A stretch of 64,000 nucleotides of DNA, from the NCBI RefSeq assembly GCF_000317895.1, contig NC_019567.1:124001-188000 (forward strand). The letters run 5' to 3'. The notes below the pieces were generated by a model. That model was given only the letters and a program-made list of their open reading frames with translations, searched no databases and was not told where the DNA came from. Below are positions 34,800 through 44,497 of the stretch, piece by piece. Within the stretch, counting starts at the first letter, position 1; each line of letters opens with the position of its first letter. The position numbers were made by a program, and so were the translations under genes. The stretch comes from Bdellovibrio bacteriovorus str. Tiberius. Lineage in GTDB: Bacteria; Bdellovibrionota; Bdellovibrionia; Bdellovibrionales; Bdellovibrionaceae.

Positions 34800-36176
34800 A
34801 TGCAATCACTCAAACGCTACTGGAAAACCTATATTCTGGGCGGCGCCCTTCTGCTGGTTTTGTTCATCATGGCAGAAACAGGTTTCCAGGTAAGAGCCTT
34901 TGCCCAGGAAAGGTATGCGGATCTGCAGAACTTCAGTAAGGTTCTTAACCTGATTCAACAGTACTACGTTGAAGAAGTGAACACCAAGAAGCTGGTGTAC
35001 GGGGCGATCAAGGGGATGTTGCGCGAACTTGATCCGCACACGAACTTTATGCCACCTGAGATGTTCAAGGATTTTGAAACTGAAACCAGTGGTGAGTTCG
35101 GCGGTTTGGGTATTGAGATCTCAATTCAAAATGGCATTCTGACAATCATTTCTCCGATTGAGGATGCGCCGGCCTGGGAAGCGGGTATCAAGGCTGGGGA
35201 TAAAGTTGTGGCTATCGATGGAACAACCACGAAAGGCATGAGCCTTGCCGAAGCGTCCGTGATGATGCGCGGAAAAAAAGGCAGCAAGATTGTTTTGCGT
35301 GTGGTTCGTGATAACGAAGACAAACCTCGTGATATCACCGTGGTTCGTGGCAGCGTGAAAATCAAATCAGTGAAATACACGGATTTGGGTGACGGTTTTG
35401 CTTACGTGCGTATCACAAGCTTCATCGAAAACACCTCCAAAGATCTGCAAAAGGTTGTTGAAACTCATATCAAGAACAACAAAAACATGTCCGGTCTGTT
35501 GATCGATATGCGCAGAAATCCGGGTGGTTTGCTGGATCAGGCAATCAAGGTCAGCGATATGTTCCTGAAACAAGGCACAATCGTGTCCACCATCGGTCGT
35601 AACAAAAACGAAAAAGAAGTGGCCACGGCTTCTAAAAAGGGTCAGTACACCAACTTCCCGATCGTGATTCTGGTGAATGAATACACGGCAAGTGCCAGCG
35701 AGATTGTGTCCGGAGCTTTGCAAGATAACAAACGTGCTTTGATCGTAGGTCAAAGAACATTCGGTAAGGGCTCTGTGCAGTCAGTGATCAAATTGGGTGA
35801 TGGCAGCGGTCTGAAATTGACTGTGGCTCGTTACTACACGCCGAACGGTGTTTCAATCCAGGCAGAAGGTATTCATCCTGACATTGAAATCGAAGACGTG
35901 GATCCGGATGCGTTCTCTAAAGCGATTGTGAAATCTGTCACAACTCGTGAGGGCGATATCGCAGGTCACTTGAAAGGTGATCGTGAAAAAGCCGCCGAGA
36001 AACTTGATGTGAAAGAGGGCGCGGAAGAAGGCGCACTGGCTTGGTGGAAAGACGTGGGATCAAAAAAAGATGAAAAGCTGTCGCCGCGCGATAAGCTGTT
36101 CAAAGCTGATTACCAAGCATATCAAGCATTTAGCTACCTCAAAGCATGGGATACATTGAAGGCTTTGACGCGCTAG
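34800..36176 (+). CDS. ctpA: Carboxy-terminal processing protease (S41, PDZ)
   Basis: This 458-residue protease has an N-terminal signal anchor (about 10-30), a PDZ domain (about 90-175, GGLGIEISIQNGILTIISP and KAGDKVVAIDG) and an S41 catalytic domain. The Ser is in EYTASASEI (about 296-302) and the Lys in TFGKG (Lys 323), the Ser/Lys dyad of the family. A Lys/Glu-rich tail follows. In Gram-negatives such periplasmic enzymes cut C-terminal tails, including those of peptidoglycan hydrolases and PBPs. It starts four bases after the EnvC-like gene. That adjacency, common to many genomes, supports a role in regulating wall hydrolases. Confidence 0.93.
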   Translation: MQSLKRYWKTYILGGALLLVLFIMAETGFQVRAFAQERYADLQNFSKVLNLIQQYYVEEVNTKKLVYGAIKGMLRELDPHTNFMPPEMFKDFETETSGEFGGLGIEISIQNGILTIISPIEDAPAWEAGIKAGDKVVAIDGTTTKGMSLAEASVMMRGKKGSKIVLRVVRDNEDKPRDITVVRGSVKIKSVKYTDLGDGFAYVRITSFIENTSKDLQKVVETHIKNNKNMSGLLIDMRRNPGGLLDQAIKVSDMFLKQGTIVSTIGRNKNEKEVATASKKGQYTNFPIVILVNEYTASASEIVSGALQDNKRALIVGQRTFGKGSVQSVIKLGDGSGLKLTVARYYTPNGVSIQAEGIHPDIEIEDVDPDAFSKAIVKSVTTREGDIAGHLKGDREKAAEKLDVKEGAEEGALAWWKDVGSKKDEKLSPRDKLFKADYQAYQAFSYLKAWDTLKALTR

Positions 36177-36196
36177 TTATTGATTAAGAATTTTAG

Positions 36197-36236
36197 AGGC
36201 CCTACTCTAGCCGCACATCCAAGGCAGAGGGGGCCT
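36197..36236 (+). promoter_or_regulatory. Inverted repeat overlapping the ribosome site of the next gene
   Basis: AGGCCC (36197-36202) pairs with GGGCCT (36231-36236) across 28 bases. The right arm overlaps the GAGGGGG ribosome site before the ATG at 36240. It could limit translation or act as a weak attenuator after ctpA. Confidence 0.3.
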
Positions 36237-36239
36237 TTC

Positions 36240-36800
36240 ATGTTAAAGCTTGTTATTTTCATCACAGCGCTGTGTTCTTTGGCTCACGCCCAGAACGCCG
36301 GCTTCGAAAAAGGGAATTCCCTCACAGTCACTCCAATTCAAGGACAAGTTCGTGTTATCTGCGGCGGTTTTAACGGCAACGGAACTGCATTGTATTCTTG
36401 TCGTGATATCGTGATGAAGCCAGGTGCCTACGATCATTTCGTGGGGCCACGTGATGCCCGAGTCACTAAGGTGGAGCTGACAGCTTTCCATCAGGATGGA
36501 TCCAATCGTTCTAAGGCTGAAGACTATCAAGGGGCTCGCGGTATCAGTGCAGATGCTTTCAATCTGTGGATTTCCACCTTGTTCCAAAAGCCATTGCTTG
36601 AACTGGGCACGAATAACGTGAACTATCGTTTGACCAGCGGTAGCACCGTTTATGCGGAAGGTTCTTTCCAGGCGGTGGTTACGAAAACAGCCATGCGTGA
36701 ATGCCCGATGGCCACTTACCAGTCCACCGATGTGAACGACTGCAATTCCCAGTATTCCATCTGCCAGCGCTACTTCAAAGAATTCAACAACTGCCAGTAA
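36240..36800 (+). CDS. Secreted Cys-containing protein, unknown function
   Basis: The ATG at 36240 behind GAGGGGG gives 186 residues with a signal peptide (about 1-17, LAHAQ cleavage). The mature protein has two Cys near the N-terminus (VICGGFNGNGTALYSC) and a C-terminal set of four (ECPMATYQSTDVNDC, then SICQRYFKEFNNC), consistent with three disulfides in the periplasm or outside. I recognise no family. It is 60 bases past the ctpA stop and ends before a bidirectional terminator. Confidence 0.78.
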   Translation: MLKLVIFITALCSLAHAQNAGFEKGNSLTVTPIQGQVRVICGGFNGNGTALYSCRDIVMKPGAYDHFVGPRDARVTKVELTAFHQDGSNRSKAEDYQGARGISADAFNLWISTLFQKPLLELGTNNVNYRLTSGSTVYAEGSFQAVVTKTAMRECPMATYQSTDVNDCNSQYSICQRYFKEFNNCQ

Positions 36801-36806
36801 AAATAA

Positions 36807-36837
36807 AAAAGCCGGCGTCATTGCTGACCCGGCTTTT
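36807..36837. terminator. Intrinsic terminator, bidirectional
   Basis: AAAAGCCGG / CCGGCTTTT, a 9-bp stem with a 13-base loop, lies between two convergent stop codons (36800 and 36861), with A-runs on the left and T-runs on the right. Confidence 0.8.
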
Positions 36838-36860
36838 CGGAGTAGAGATTTTTTTAAGTC

Positions 36861-37562
36861 TTACACGCACTCTTTAAGCTTTTTCACAACTTCCATTGCT
36901 TTGGCTTTATCAACGCCTTTTACTTCCATGATCGCATCTACGAATGCTTCTTCGGAAGTGCCGCGTTTGCCGGATTCAACGATCTGGTCGTGGCGCTCGA
37001 TGATCTGAGTGTAAGAGTCACGCTCTGCTTTAGAGAATCTGGTCAAGATCGCCTCTGGCAAAGTTTCCAGTTTGGACAATGCCGCTGTAGTTTCAGTCAA
37101 CTCAGCTGCGTTCAGGTCTTTTGCTGTTTTACGAGCGCCCGTCAAAGAAGAGTTCGCCATCAGTTTCGCAGAAGCGGTGGCTGCTGCATCGATGGACTGA
37201 CCTTCGTTAGCGTCGTTTTTGCTGATCTCAGCCGCCATCTTTTTAGCTGCAACGATCGTTGCCAGACTGTCCAGACGTTGTGCGGACTTGGATGGATCTG
37301 CTTTCAGAGCCATGGAAAGAGCATTGTTCTTACCAGAAGGAAGCGCCAGCTCATTGATGATATTGTCCTGAGCGACTTTCAGTTTCTGGGCATCCAAACC
37401 TTTAGAGGTCATGCCTTTACCGAAAGCGGCTGCTTTAACCTGCTTGGTGTATTCCACCAAAGCTTCACGCGCTGGTTTTGCACCAGGGGCTGCGTGGACC
37501 GTCAAAGACAGGGACATAGTTGTCACCAGGGCTGCCATACCGAACACAAATGCTTTTTTCAT
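36861..37562 (-). CDS. Exported Ala-rich helical protein, unknown function
   Basis: The 233-residue protein has a signal peptide cleaved near VHAAP (about residue 24). The ATG is preceded by AAGGAGAGA. The mature part is Ala/Lys/Glu-rich and almost surely helical, without Cys except the penultimate residue (KKLKECV at the C-terminus). No membrane helices or catalytic motif can be seen. It lies upstream of the terminator and downstream of the 921-residue protein gene with a 126-base gap, so it probably has its own promoter. No family recognised. Confidence 0.75.
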   Translation of the reverse strand: MKKAFVFGMAALVTTMSLSLTVHAAPGAKPAREALVEYTKQVKAAAFGKGMTSKGLDAQKLKVAQDNIINELALPSGKNNALSMALKADPSKSAQRLDSLATIVAAKKMAAEISKNDANEGQSIDAAATASAKLMANSSLTGARKTAKDLNAAELTETTAALSKLETLPEAILTRFSKAERDSYTQIIERHDQIVESGKRGTSEEAFVDAIMEVKGVDKAKAMEVVKKLKECV

Positions 37563-37688
37563 ACTCTCTCTCCTTAGTACTTGTTAATTTTTTAAACAAG
37601 GCACTCCAATTTTTGGGACTCTCCAATCCCAGAAGCACCTTGCTTAGTTTAATCGTTTCAATAATCTATATATCAAAGGCCGTACCAA

Positions 37689-40454
37689 CTATTGCTTGCC
37701 CGGCATCGCCATACCACGCATCTGAGCGATCTTGGCCTGAATCTCATTTTGGAACTGACCTTGTTCCGCATTGACACGTTTGATGTTGCGGATCTTGTCC
37801 CAGCTCACAGCATTCGCCATAGAGCCGTACATCATCACTTCCTGCGCCAGGGACTGAAGCTGCTCCAGCGCCTGAACCGCGATATCGCGTTGTTGTTGGT
37901 TCAAAGTCACCACCGCACCCTCAGTCGCGTCACCCACACCCAGCAGGGTGGATACGCCCGCCAAGGCTGTCTGAACTTTGGTCACTTGTTCTTCCAGCTG
38001 ATAGTTTTCCAGAGGGGACTGAATCACTTCACGGCCCTCGATGGTTTTAACTTCAATTTTCTTCAGCAAATTGTTCAGAGCAAAGAACTCGCCCTCAACA
38101 GCCTTCAAAGCCGCGTGAGTAGGAGCGTTCTTCAGCAGACTTTCAAACTTCAGATCAAACTTCGCAGAAGGCTGAAGCATTTCCTGCAACAAAGACAGGT
38201 ACACACGCTCTTCCTGGAAGACAGCATTGATGATCCCGTTTGCCATCGGGCCGCGGTTGAAGCTGCTTCTTTCGTTATTGTACATTTTACGAACCATCTT
38301 CACGACGATTTCGTCATAGCTCTTGGAGAATTCACCAAAGGCCTTTTGCATCTGGGATTCTGTTTTAGCTGTCCACCAAGCCGGGAATGCAGACTCTTCT
38401 TTAGAGCCAACCGCATTGTCACGGGCTTCGTGAACCAGGTATTCAACAAAGCCTGTATATTTTTTGCCGCTGGCTGCGCGCACTGGCCAGTTGTAGATTC
38501 TTTCAACCGGGGCATCAGCTTTGATACCGAAGCACGGATCAAATTCATCATTCTGATTTGCCAAAGTCGGCGGCAGGAACACCGACGGGAAGCCCGTGTG
38601 CGCGCCAGCAATCTTTGGAGTTTTCACAACTTTGCCGTTAGCTTCCACATCCGGACCACAGATCATCTGCATAACCAGGAAGTCCGTGATCTTCGGAGTT
38701 TTAAACAAACCCACCTGACGGTAGTAGCTAGTCCCTTGCATGGCTTCTGCCGTGCTTGGAGCTTTTTCGTAAGCCTGACCGAAGCCGCGGCCCACTTCCA
38801 GGGATGGATCCGGAGAACCCATATAGCTGCGGATCTCGTTCATCACGTGGAAATAGTTCTGAGAGCTGGAAACATTCTGAGCGGCAATGCGCATGTTGTT
38901 GTTCAGCTCCAGTAAACCTTTGCCGATCTGATCGCGGTCACCTGTTGAAAGTTTCGCGATGATACCGTTCAGAGCTTTCTTTTCTGCAGGGTACAGATAC
39001 TTGGTCTTGTTGGACTTCATCAAAGCTTCGGCCTTGATTGCCGCTTCAGCCACGGTGTCCAGCTGCATGCCTTCGATAAACTGTGGGTGAGTCAGGTAAA
39101 GATCCTCACGGCCTTCAGCCATATCCAGCGGAGTCACACCATTCAGCGGAGCCGTGCGCAGCAGTGGCTGCACCTGGGATTCGTTGAATCTTGCGTTGCG
39201 GATTTCATTCACGAAATCGTTATAGAAAGAATAGCTGCTGTTAAACATGCTAGTCAGGCTCTTCAAAGCTTCAGACCAGTTGTGGTGAGCTTCATAGACT
39301 TCCGCCATGTTGATCATGCGCCAGTCCATCATCTTTTGATGGAAGTGCTTCATTTCATGTTTCAAGTTGTCAGTGGAGCCGTTCCACTTCGCGGTTTTCA
39401 GGGTGTTCACGTGGTTCACCATGTCGCGGTTCATGTCGTGGAAATCTGCACCATCAAACAAGTTCTTCCAGGCGAACGTCACATGACGGTTGAACCACAT
39501 GTCCAAAGCCACGAACGCCGAGATCTGAAGGCCTTTAACAATCAAAAGGCGCAGACCTTTAACCTGCATCGTGCCTGGAGTCAGCCAGACCGCGATATCA
39601 ACACCCGTTACACGCAAAACCACTTTCGTCAGAAGAGCCTGACCCAGAGCCGCAGCACCGGAAGAAATCAACATGGACGCGATACCCGGAGCGTACTCCC
39701 AGATTTTCTTGTGGATAACAAGGTACTCGTAAGCTTTGCCGCACGGGTCTTCCTCAACACCGGCAGCAGTGTCCTTCTGGGAAACTTTTCCGCCCATCAT
39801 GACTTTCGCACACGCTTTCACGTTAGGATCAGAAGCGACAGAAGACAGATAAGTTTGCAGGAAGGCACCCACCGTCATGCCCAGATACGGGATCATGTGG
39901 TGGAATTTTGGATTCTTGATGTAAGTGGAAAGCAGGTTTGAAGTCAGGCCCTGGGAATACATGAAAGTGAAGAAACCAAACACACCCATAGGTGAAAGCT
40001 GGTGCTGGATATGCTGTTGCATTGCCACAGGATTTTGCGAATAGTTCGTGATCAACTGGCCGGCCACAACCGCACCCATCGCCACGAAAAACATGGCAGA
40101 TTCCGTTGGTAGGTTTCTGACGGTGTGGGACAGGGATGCTTTGGAAGCATTTTTAATGCGAACCATTTCATCCAGCATCATCTTGTTGATGGATTTTGGA
40201 GAAAACTTGCGAAGTTGTTTTTCCTCACCAAATGGAATTTCCATCGCCAGCTTTTTTGTTGTTTTATCAAAGACCTGAGCTTTCTTGGATTCCTTGTCGA
40301 CATAAAGGGTGTAACCCATTGGCTCCAGGAAATCGCGGTACTGGGCAAGTTGAGCTTTCTCTTTCTCAGTCCAATTGGCTGCGGCCTGGGCCACAGGGGC
40401 CAGGATCATGTTAACAGCGGCAATGGCAGTCAGAATCTTAGAGAACCATTTCAT
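37689..40454 (-). CDS. Large exported/membrane protein (921 residues), unknown function
   Basis: The protein starts with a signal peptide (about 1-24, APVAQAAA). Residues about 110-145, 155-190 and 270-345 contain hydrophobic segments that may span the inner membrane, followed by a large soluble part (about 350-921) rich in Met, Asn, Lys and Glu. There are few Cys (CAKVMMGG, EDPCGKAYE, MICGPDVEA, DPCFGIK), perhaps forming disulfides. No catalytic motif or known domain is recognised. The size and isolation (own 181-base upstream gap) suggest a dedicated function. I recall nothing with a name that matches it. Confidence 0.75.
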   Translation of the reverse strand: MKWFSKILTAIAAVNMILAPVAQAAANWTEKEKAQLAQYRDFLEPMGYTLYVDKESKKAQVFDKTTKKLAMEIPFGEEKQLRKFSPKSINKMMLDEMVRIKNASKASLSHTVRNLPTESAMFFVAMGAVVAGQLITNYSQNPVAMQQHIQHQLSPMGVFGFFTFMYSQGLTSNLLSTYIKNPKFHHMIPYLGMTVGAFLQTYLSSVASDPNVKACAKVMMGGKVSQKDTAAGVEEDPCGKAYEYLVIHKKIWEYAPGIASMLISSGAAALGQALLTKVVLRVTGVDIAVWLTPGTMQVKGLRLLIVKGLQISAFVALDMWFNRHVTFAWKNLFDGADFHDMNRDMVNHVNTLKTAKWNGSTDNLKHEMKHFHQKMMDWRMINMAEVYEAHHNWSEALKSLTSMFNSSYSFYNDFVNEIRNARFNESQVQPLLRTAPLNGVTPLDMAEGREDLYLTHPQFIEGMQLDTVAEAAIKAEALMKSNKTKYLYPAEKKALNGIIAKLSTGDRDQIGKGLLELNNNMRIAAQNVSSSQNYFHVMNEIRSYMGSPDPSLEVGRGFGQAYEKAPSTAEAMQGTSYYRQVGLFKTPKITDFLVMQMICGPDVEANGKVVKTPKIAGAHTGFPSVFLPPTLANQNDEFDPCFGIKADAPVERIYNWPVRAASGKKYTGFVEYLVHEARDNAVGSKEESAFPAWWTAKTESQMQKAFGEFSKSYDEIVVKMVRKMYNNERSSFNRGPMANGIINAVFQEERVYLSLLQEMLQPSAKFDLKFESLLKNAPTHAALKAVEGEFFALNNLLKKIEVKTIEGREVIQSPLENYQLEEQVTKVQTALAGVSTLLGVGDATEGAVVTLNQQQRDIAVQALEQLQSLAQEVMMYGSMANAVSWDKIRNIKRVNAEQGQFQNEIQAKIAQMRGMAMPGKQ

Positions 40455-40515
40455 AGCTTCACCTCAGTCTCTGAATGTATAGAAGCAAGCTTTGGGCCCC
40501 TCAAAAGCGATTAAA

Positions 40516-40531
40516 TGGCACGGGACTTGTC
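40516..40531 (+). promoter_or_regulatory. Sigma-54-like promoter in the divergent gap
   Basis: TGGCACGGGACTTGTC matches the -24 element TGGCACG exactly. The -12 is TTGT rather than TTGC, with 10 bases between GG and GT. It points toward the thioredoxin gene, about 105 bases away. The same -12 deviation occurs in the candidate at 18480. Confidence 0.35.
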
Positions 40532-40635
40532 TCATACCGCGACGAGGCCGCAAACGGGCACTGGGGTGTCTAAATCTTGTGATTGTCTCATTCTGGGATT
40601 TGGGATAAGCCTAGCGCCACAAAACAGGAGGCCCC

Positions 40636-40986
40636 ATGGCTGTCGTAGAAATCACCAAGAACAACATTCAAGAGATCGTTGAAAGCAACAACATGATCAT
40701 TCTGGATTTCTGGGCAACCTGGTGTGCACCTTGCCGTCGTTTTGCTCCGATCTTTGAATCCGTGGCGGCGAAACATCCGGATGTGATCTTCGGAAAGATC
40801 GACACTGAAGCGGAAGTCGAGCTGGCGGATAAATTCCAGATCAAATCCATTCCCACTTTGATGATCATCAAGGAAAGCGACATCATCTTCAGTCAGCCAG
40901 GAGCTTTGCCAGAAGAAATCTTTGAGCAGATCGTGACAAAGGCCAAAGAAATCGACATGGAAGAGGTTCGTCGTGAAAACTCTTAA
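40636..40986 (+). CDS. Thioredoxin
   Basis: The 116-residue protein has the thioredoxin fold with the redox motif WCAPC (residues 29-33) in DFWATWCAPCRRF and the cis-Pro in SIPTLMI. It has no signal peptide, so it should be cytoplasmic. An AGGAGG ribosome site precedes the ATG. The C-terminus overlaps the next gene by 14 bases, and that gene encodes a secreted Cys-containing protein, an odd partner for a cytoplasmic thioredoxin. It lies across a 181-base divergent gap from the 921-residue protein. Confidence 0.92.
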   Translation: MAVVEITKNNIQEIVESNNMIILDFWATWCAPCRRFAPIFESVAAKHPDVIFGKIDTEAEVELADKFQIKSIPTLMIIKESDIIFSQPGALPEEIFEQIVTKAKEIDMEEVRRENS

Positions 40987-41431
40987 GCCCCTGTTGCCAC
41001 TGCTGCTGGTGCTGGCAGCTTCCAAGTCCCAGGCTGTGTCCTGGAGAATCTTTGGTGCCTGCAAAAACACTCCGGTGCACGAGGGCACTTATCAGGCGGA
41101 CCTGACTAAATCAGTAGGGGCTCTCAGTCTTGAGATTTTTGATGCGAACAAGATCCCGTACGTGGGATCTGCGGAAGGTATTAATTCCATCATTAACAGC
41201 CCGATCGGTTTGGACAGCATTGAAGTGGTGTCGGACACTGAACTGCGTGCCTACGGCTGGTGTTACACCGTGAACGGCAAGCAGCCGACGGAAATGCCGG
41301 ACAAGATCCAGTTCAAATCCCAGGATGACAAGCTGACATGGTTCTATGCGTACTCCACCAATAAGAATAATGAGTGGACCGACTATTGTTCCCCAGCCTA
41401 CTGGATCGCAGCCGACCAATTCTGCAAATAG
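40973..41431 (+). CDS. Secreted protein, DUF4430-like
   Basis: The 152-residue product has a signal peptide (about 1-21, SKSQAV). The mature part shows features like DUF4430 (transcobalamin C-like) domains: SLEIFDANKIPYVG, the central AYGWCYTVNGKQP and the later KLTWFYAYS. Four Cys residues (GACKN, GWCYT, DYCSP, QFCK) may pair in the periplasm. DUF4430 domains can bind ligands such as cobalamin or act as adhesive modules; the match here is by eye. The gene overlaps the thioredoxin gene by 14 bases and is read in a different frame, indicating coupled translation. Confidence 0.65.
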   Translation: MKTLKPLLPLLLVLAASKSQAVSWRIFGACKNTPVHEGTYQADLTKSVGALSLEIFDANKIPYVGSAEGINSIINSPIGLDSIEVVSDTELRAYGWCYTVNGKQPTEMPDKIQFKSQDDKLTWFYAYSTNKNNEWTDYCSPAYWIAADQFCK

Positions 41432-41472
41432 GAAAAGGTACCTGCTTACTTTTTCCGAAGCGTCGCACAAAA

Positions 41473-41500
41473 AAAAGCCCGGTGTTTCCACCGGGCTTTT
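41473..41500. terminator. Intrinsic terminator, bidirectional
   Basis: AAAAGCCCGGTG / CACCGGGCTTTT, a perfect 12-bp stem with a 4-base loop, lies between convergent stop codons at 41431 and 41526. Confidence 0.9.
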
Positions 41501-41525
41501 TAGTATTTAAATTGGAAATTCGAAA

Positions 41526-42161
41526 TTACTTCTGGATCGTTACGTGTTTGATCACGATAGGTTCAACCGGGCGATCCATAGCTCCTGTTTTGGAGTTTTC
41601 GATGGATTTAACCACGTCCATACCTTCAACAACTTCACCGAACACCGTGTGACGGCCGTCCAACCAAGGAGTTGGAACAGTTGTTACGAAGAACTGGGAA
41701 CCATTTGTGTTAGGACCCGCGTTCGCCATGGAAAGGATGCCTGGTTTGTCGTGTTTCGGAGCGCCAGCTGGGAACTCATCTTCGAAGCGGAAGCCCGGGC
41801 CGCCAGTTCCAGTTCCAAGTGGGCAACCACCCTGAATCATGAAATCTTTGATCACGCGGTGGAAAGTCAGACCATCATAGAATGGCTTTTTAACTTTCTC
41901 GCCAGTTTTAGGATCAGTCCATTCTTTGGTGCCTTCGATCAGGCCCACGATGTTTTCTACTGTTTTAGGCGCTTTATCTGCGAAAAGCTTTACTTTGAAA
42001 GTGCCTTTGGATGTTTCAAATACTGCGATCATGTCTTTTCCCTTCTTCGTAGCCTTTGCTTTGGATTCTGTCTTTGCATCTGCGCGGAAGCTGAAAGCTG
42101 CCAATAGGAATGCAAAAAGGTAGATCCAAAATACCTTCTTAACATCGATATTCTTCGACAT
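41526..42161 (-). CDS. Peptidyl-prolyl cis-trans isomerase, cyclophilin type
   Basis: The ATG at 42161 behind AGGAGA gives 211 residues. An upstream start at 42194 is in frame but has no ribosome site. A hydrophobic N-terminal segment (about 10-28) looks like a signal peptide or anchor, so it acts in the periplasm. The cyclophilin core has [48 protein letters not shown] and [11 protein letters not shown], with catalytic Arg in FHRVI. It helps fold exported proteins. The gene follows glnE and the tol cluster; its distance from the glnE stop is 35 bases. Confidence 0.92.
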   Translation of the reverse strand: MSKNIDVKKVFWIYLFAFLLAAFSFRADAKTESKAKATKKGKDMIAVFETSKGTFKVKLFADKAPKTVENIVGLIEGTKEWTDPKTGEKVKKPFYDGLTFHRVIKDFMIQGGCPLGTGTGGPGFRFEDEFPAGAPKHDKPGILSMANAGPNTNGSQFFVTTVPTPWLDGRHTVFGEVVEGMDVVKSIENSKTGAMDRPVEPIVIKHVTIQK

Positions 42162-42196
42162 TGCGGTCTCCTGACTTTTGTCCAACCCCTTCACTA

Positions 42197-44497
42197 TTAG
42201 TGAGGCAGCCGTCGAGGGTCAAGTTCCTTCAAAAGTGCAACGTTGGCCTGAAGTAGGCCTAAGACTTCATTTAGAAGCTCTGATGGAGGCAGATGAAGCG
42301 CCAAGGCAAGCGCATGAAACGACTCATGATTTGGGCTCAGTTCGGCGAGCGATTCTGACGCAACAAGTTGAAGCATCTGTTCAATCTGGCGCAGTCGGTC
42401 ATAGTTTTGGAGCAAAACGCCGGATTTCTCCTCTAAAGCGCTGATCAAATCAGCGGTTCCAGTTGAGGAGGGTTTGAGTTTCTTCTTCAAAACTGCGGTC
42501 TGCGCGGCCAGTTCCACGTCCACCAGGCCGCCTTCGCTGTACTTCAAATTGGGGTGGGCTCCCTCAACCTGCAACTGAGTGCGGATGCGCTCAAGCTCAT
42601 CAAGCTCAACGGAAGAAAGGCCCAGATCCAAAAAGCCCAGATTGCCGTGAATGCTTTCGCCAATCCAACGGGCCTTCAGATAAGCCTGACGTTCCCAGGC
42701 TGAACTTTGAGTTTGCAGATAATCTTCCAGATCCTTTTGCACAATAACCAAGGGCCCGGCTTTTCCCGACGGGCGCAGGCGCATGTCGATGGAATAAATA
42801 TTTCCACCGCGATGACTTTCAGTCAGGCGGGTGATGAAACGTTTGGCGAGCTTATAGTCAACTTCACCCGGTTCGTCCGGTACGACGAAGATAAAATCCA
42901 GGTCTGAGCGGAAGCCCATTTCGCGGCCGCCCCATTTGCCCAAAGCCAGAATGCGCAGTTGGGAGGGGTATTCCCTCTTTAAAGCTTCAAGCAAAGTGGT
43001 CGCGACGGAATCGGCGGTGGAAGTCAGATTCGCCGTCAGTTGCTGAAGGTTTTTATCCTCCAGGTACTCGCTTCCGTTGATGACCTCAGAAAGAAGCTTC
43101 TTTTCAGCCAGTTCTTCCAGCAGGGTGCCCAGATCTTCCGAGTGTTTGTCCTGAGCGCGGTACACGAAGCTGTCCAGCAGTTCTGGGCGGTTGCACAGAA
43201 TGCGTGAAAGATACGGCGAATGACCAAACAGCCAGGCCAGTTCCTGCAGCAGTTCTTTTTCGCGCAAAAGCAGTGCAAAGAAACTGGCTTTGGCCCGCGT
43301 GCTGCCGATGAAATCTTTTAACAGCAACAAACCCCGGCGAATGTCGCCTTTTTGTTCCTGCAAGGTTTCAAGAAAAGCCGCCAGGAAAGCTTTGCGGGAA
43401 AGCTCGTCGCGGCCCTTGTTGCGGGAAAGAACTTCCTGCCCCAGGATCTCCTGCCAGAGTTCCTGCAGATCCTGATCCGGCAATCCGGTGCGTTTGAGCT
43501 CTTCTTCCAGTGAAATTTCTTTCGGGGCTTCCCCCAACAGACTTTTCACGATCGAATCACAGCGAAGCATGTCGAACTTTAAGTCAGGCAAGGCCTGCAT
43601 CACAAATTCAGGATGGGATTCAGTCAACACCAGCAAGTGAGTCTGTTCATCGTTCAGCGCCTGAACATAGTTTTCAAGCCGACGCAGATTCCAATAGTGC
43701 TGGCGCAGGAACTTGGCTTCTTCCGACGGCAGAAGCTCTTTCATTTCCAGCAGCAGCAGGGCGTCGGTGGTTCCACGCACCTGCAAGGTCAGATCGCGGC
43801 CACCGTGAATGACCTGAAGGGCGTGGGTGAAAAGCTCGACATCGCGGATGCCCCCGATGCCCAGCTTTAAATCCACAACCTGATCCTGCGAGCGTTCCCA
43901 GTAATGCACCTGAATTTTAGAGCGCAGAGTTTTTAGGTCCTCCAGCAAAGTAAAATCCAGATGCTTGCGGAAAGAAAACTTCTGCGCAAACGCCAGAACT
44001 TCCTTTTGCACATCTTCGTCGCCCGCAATGGGGCGCAGGCGAACAAAGGCCAGGCGTTCCCAGGTTTCGCCATAGTTGCCATAATAGTCTTTGAATTGAT
44101 CCAGGGTTGGAATCAGCGGCCCTTGTTTGCCGCCGGGGCGCAGGTCAAAATCCACACGGAAAACAAAGCCCGCCGCAGTTCGTTCAGTCAAAATCTTTTG
44201 AAACTTGCGCAAAGACGACAAACCTTGTGCAGAGTCCTCCTGGCTGACCAAAAGAACATCGACATCGGAACTTAGATTCAGTTCGGATGATCCCAGTTTT
44301 CCCAGGGCGAAAAGCGCGATTTTTTGACTGGAAAAGCAGTGATCAAAAGCATGGCGTAAAAGAAGATCCGCGGCCCCACTCCATTGCTGGCAGATTTGAT
44401 CGGGGGCCATAGAGTCGGTCTTGGCGGCTTCGGCGTAGCGAGACCAGATCTCGCTGCGCTCCTGCCTTAACTGATCCTCGATGGATAAGTTAGTCAA
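42197..44497 (-). CDS. glnE: Glutamine synthetase adenylyltransferase/deadenylylase
   Basis: This 766-residue protein has two nucleotidyltransferase domains, each with GlnE's G-x(11)-DxD motif: [18 protein letters not shown] (about residue 65-82) and [19 protein letters not shown] (about 520-538). It adjusts glutamine synthetase activity by adding or removing AMP. E. coli GlnE is 946 residues; the difference lies mainly in a shorter N-terminus, about 100 residues less before the first motif. The start is a TTG at 44497, overlapping the tolB stop by 8 bases, with no clear ribosome site, so a different start cannot be excluded. Its linkage to tol genes is probably only positional. Confidence 0.9.
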   Translation of the reverse strand: MTNLSIEDQLRQERSEIWSRYAEAAKTDSMAPDQICQQWSGAADLLLRHAFDHCFSSQKIALFALGKLGSSELNLSSDVDVLLVSQEDSAQGLSSLRKFQKILTERTAAGFVFRVDFDLRPGGKQGPLIPTLDQFKDYYGNYGETWERLAFVRLRPIAGDEDVQKEVLAFAQKFSFRKHLDFTLLEDLKTLRSKIQVHYWERSQDQVVDLKLGIGGIRDVELFTHALQVIHGGRDLTLQVRGTTDALLLLEMKELLPSEEAKFLRQHYWNLRRLENYVQALNDEQTHLLVLTESHPEFVMQALPDLKFDMLRCDSIVKSLLGEAPKEISLEEELKRTGLPDQDLQELWQEILGQEVLSRNKGRDELSRKAFLAAFLETLQEQKGDIRRGLLLLKDFIGSTRAKASFFALLLREKELLQELAWLFGHSPYLSRILCNRPELLDSFVYRAQDKHSEDLGTLLEELAEKKLLSEVINGSEYLEDKNLQQLTANLTSTADSVATTLLEALKREYPSQLRILALGKWGGREMGFRSDLDFIFVVPDEPGEVDYKLAKRFITRLTESHRGGNIYSIDMRLRPSGKAGPLVIVQKDLEDYLQTQSSAWERQAYLKARWIGESIHGNLGFLDLGLSSVELDELERIRTQLQVEGAHPNLKYSEGGLVDVELAAQTAVLKKKLKPSSTGTADLISALEEKSGVLLQNYDRLRQIEQMLQLVASESLAELSPNHESFHALALALHLPPSELLNEVLGLLQANVALLKELDPRRLPH

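Noticed and set aside
37692..38915. 407-codon plus-strand frame opposite the 921-residue protein
   Set aside because: Antisense frame with a His/Gln/Arg-rich composition; the minus-strand protein has a signal peptide and ribosome site.
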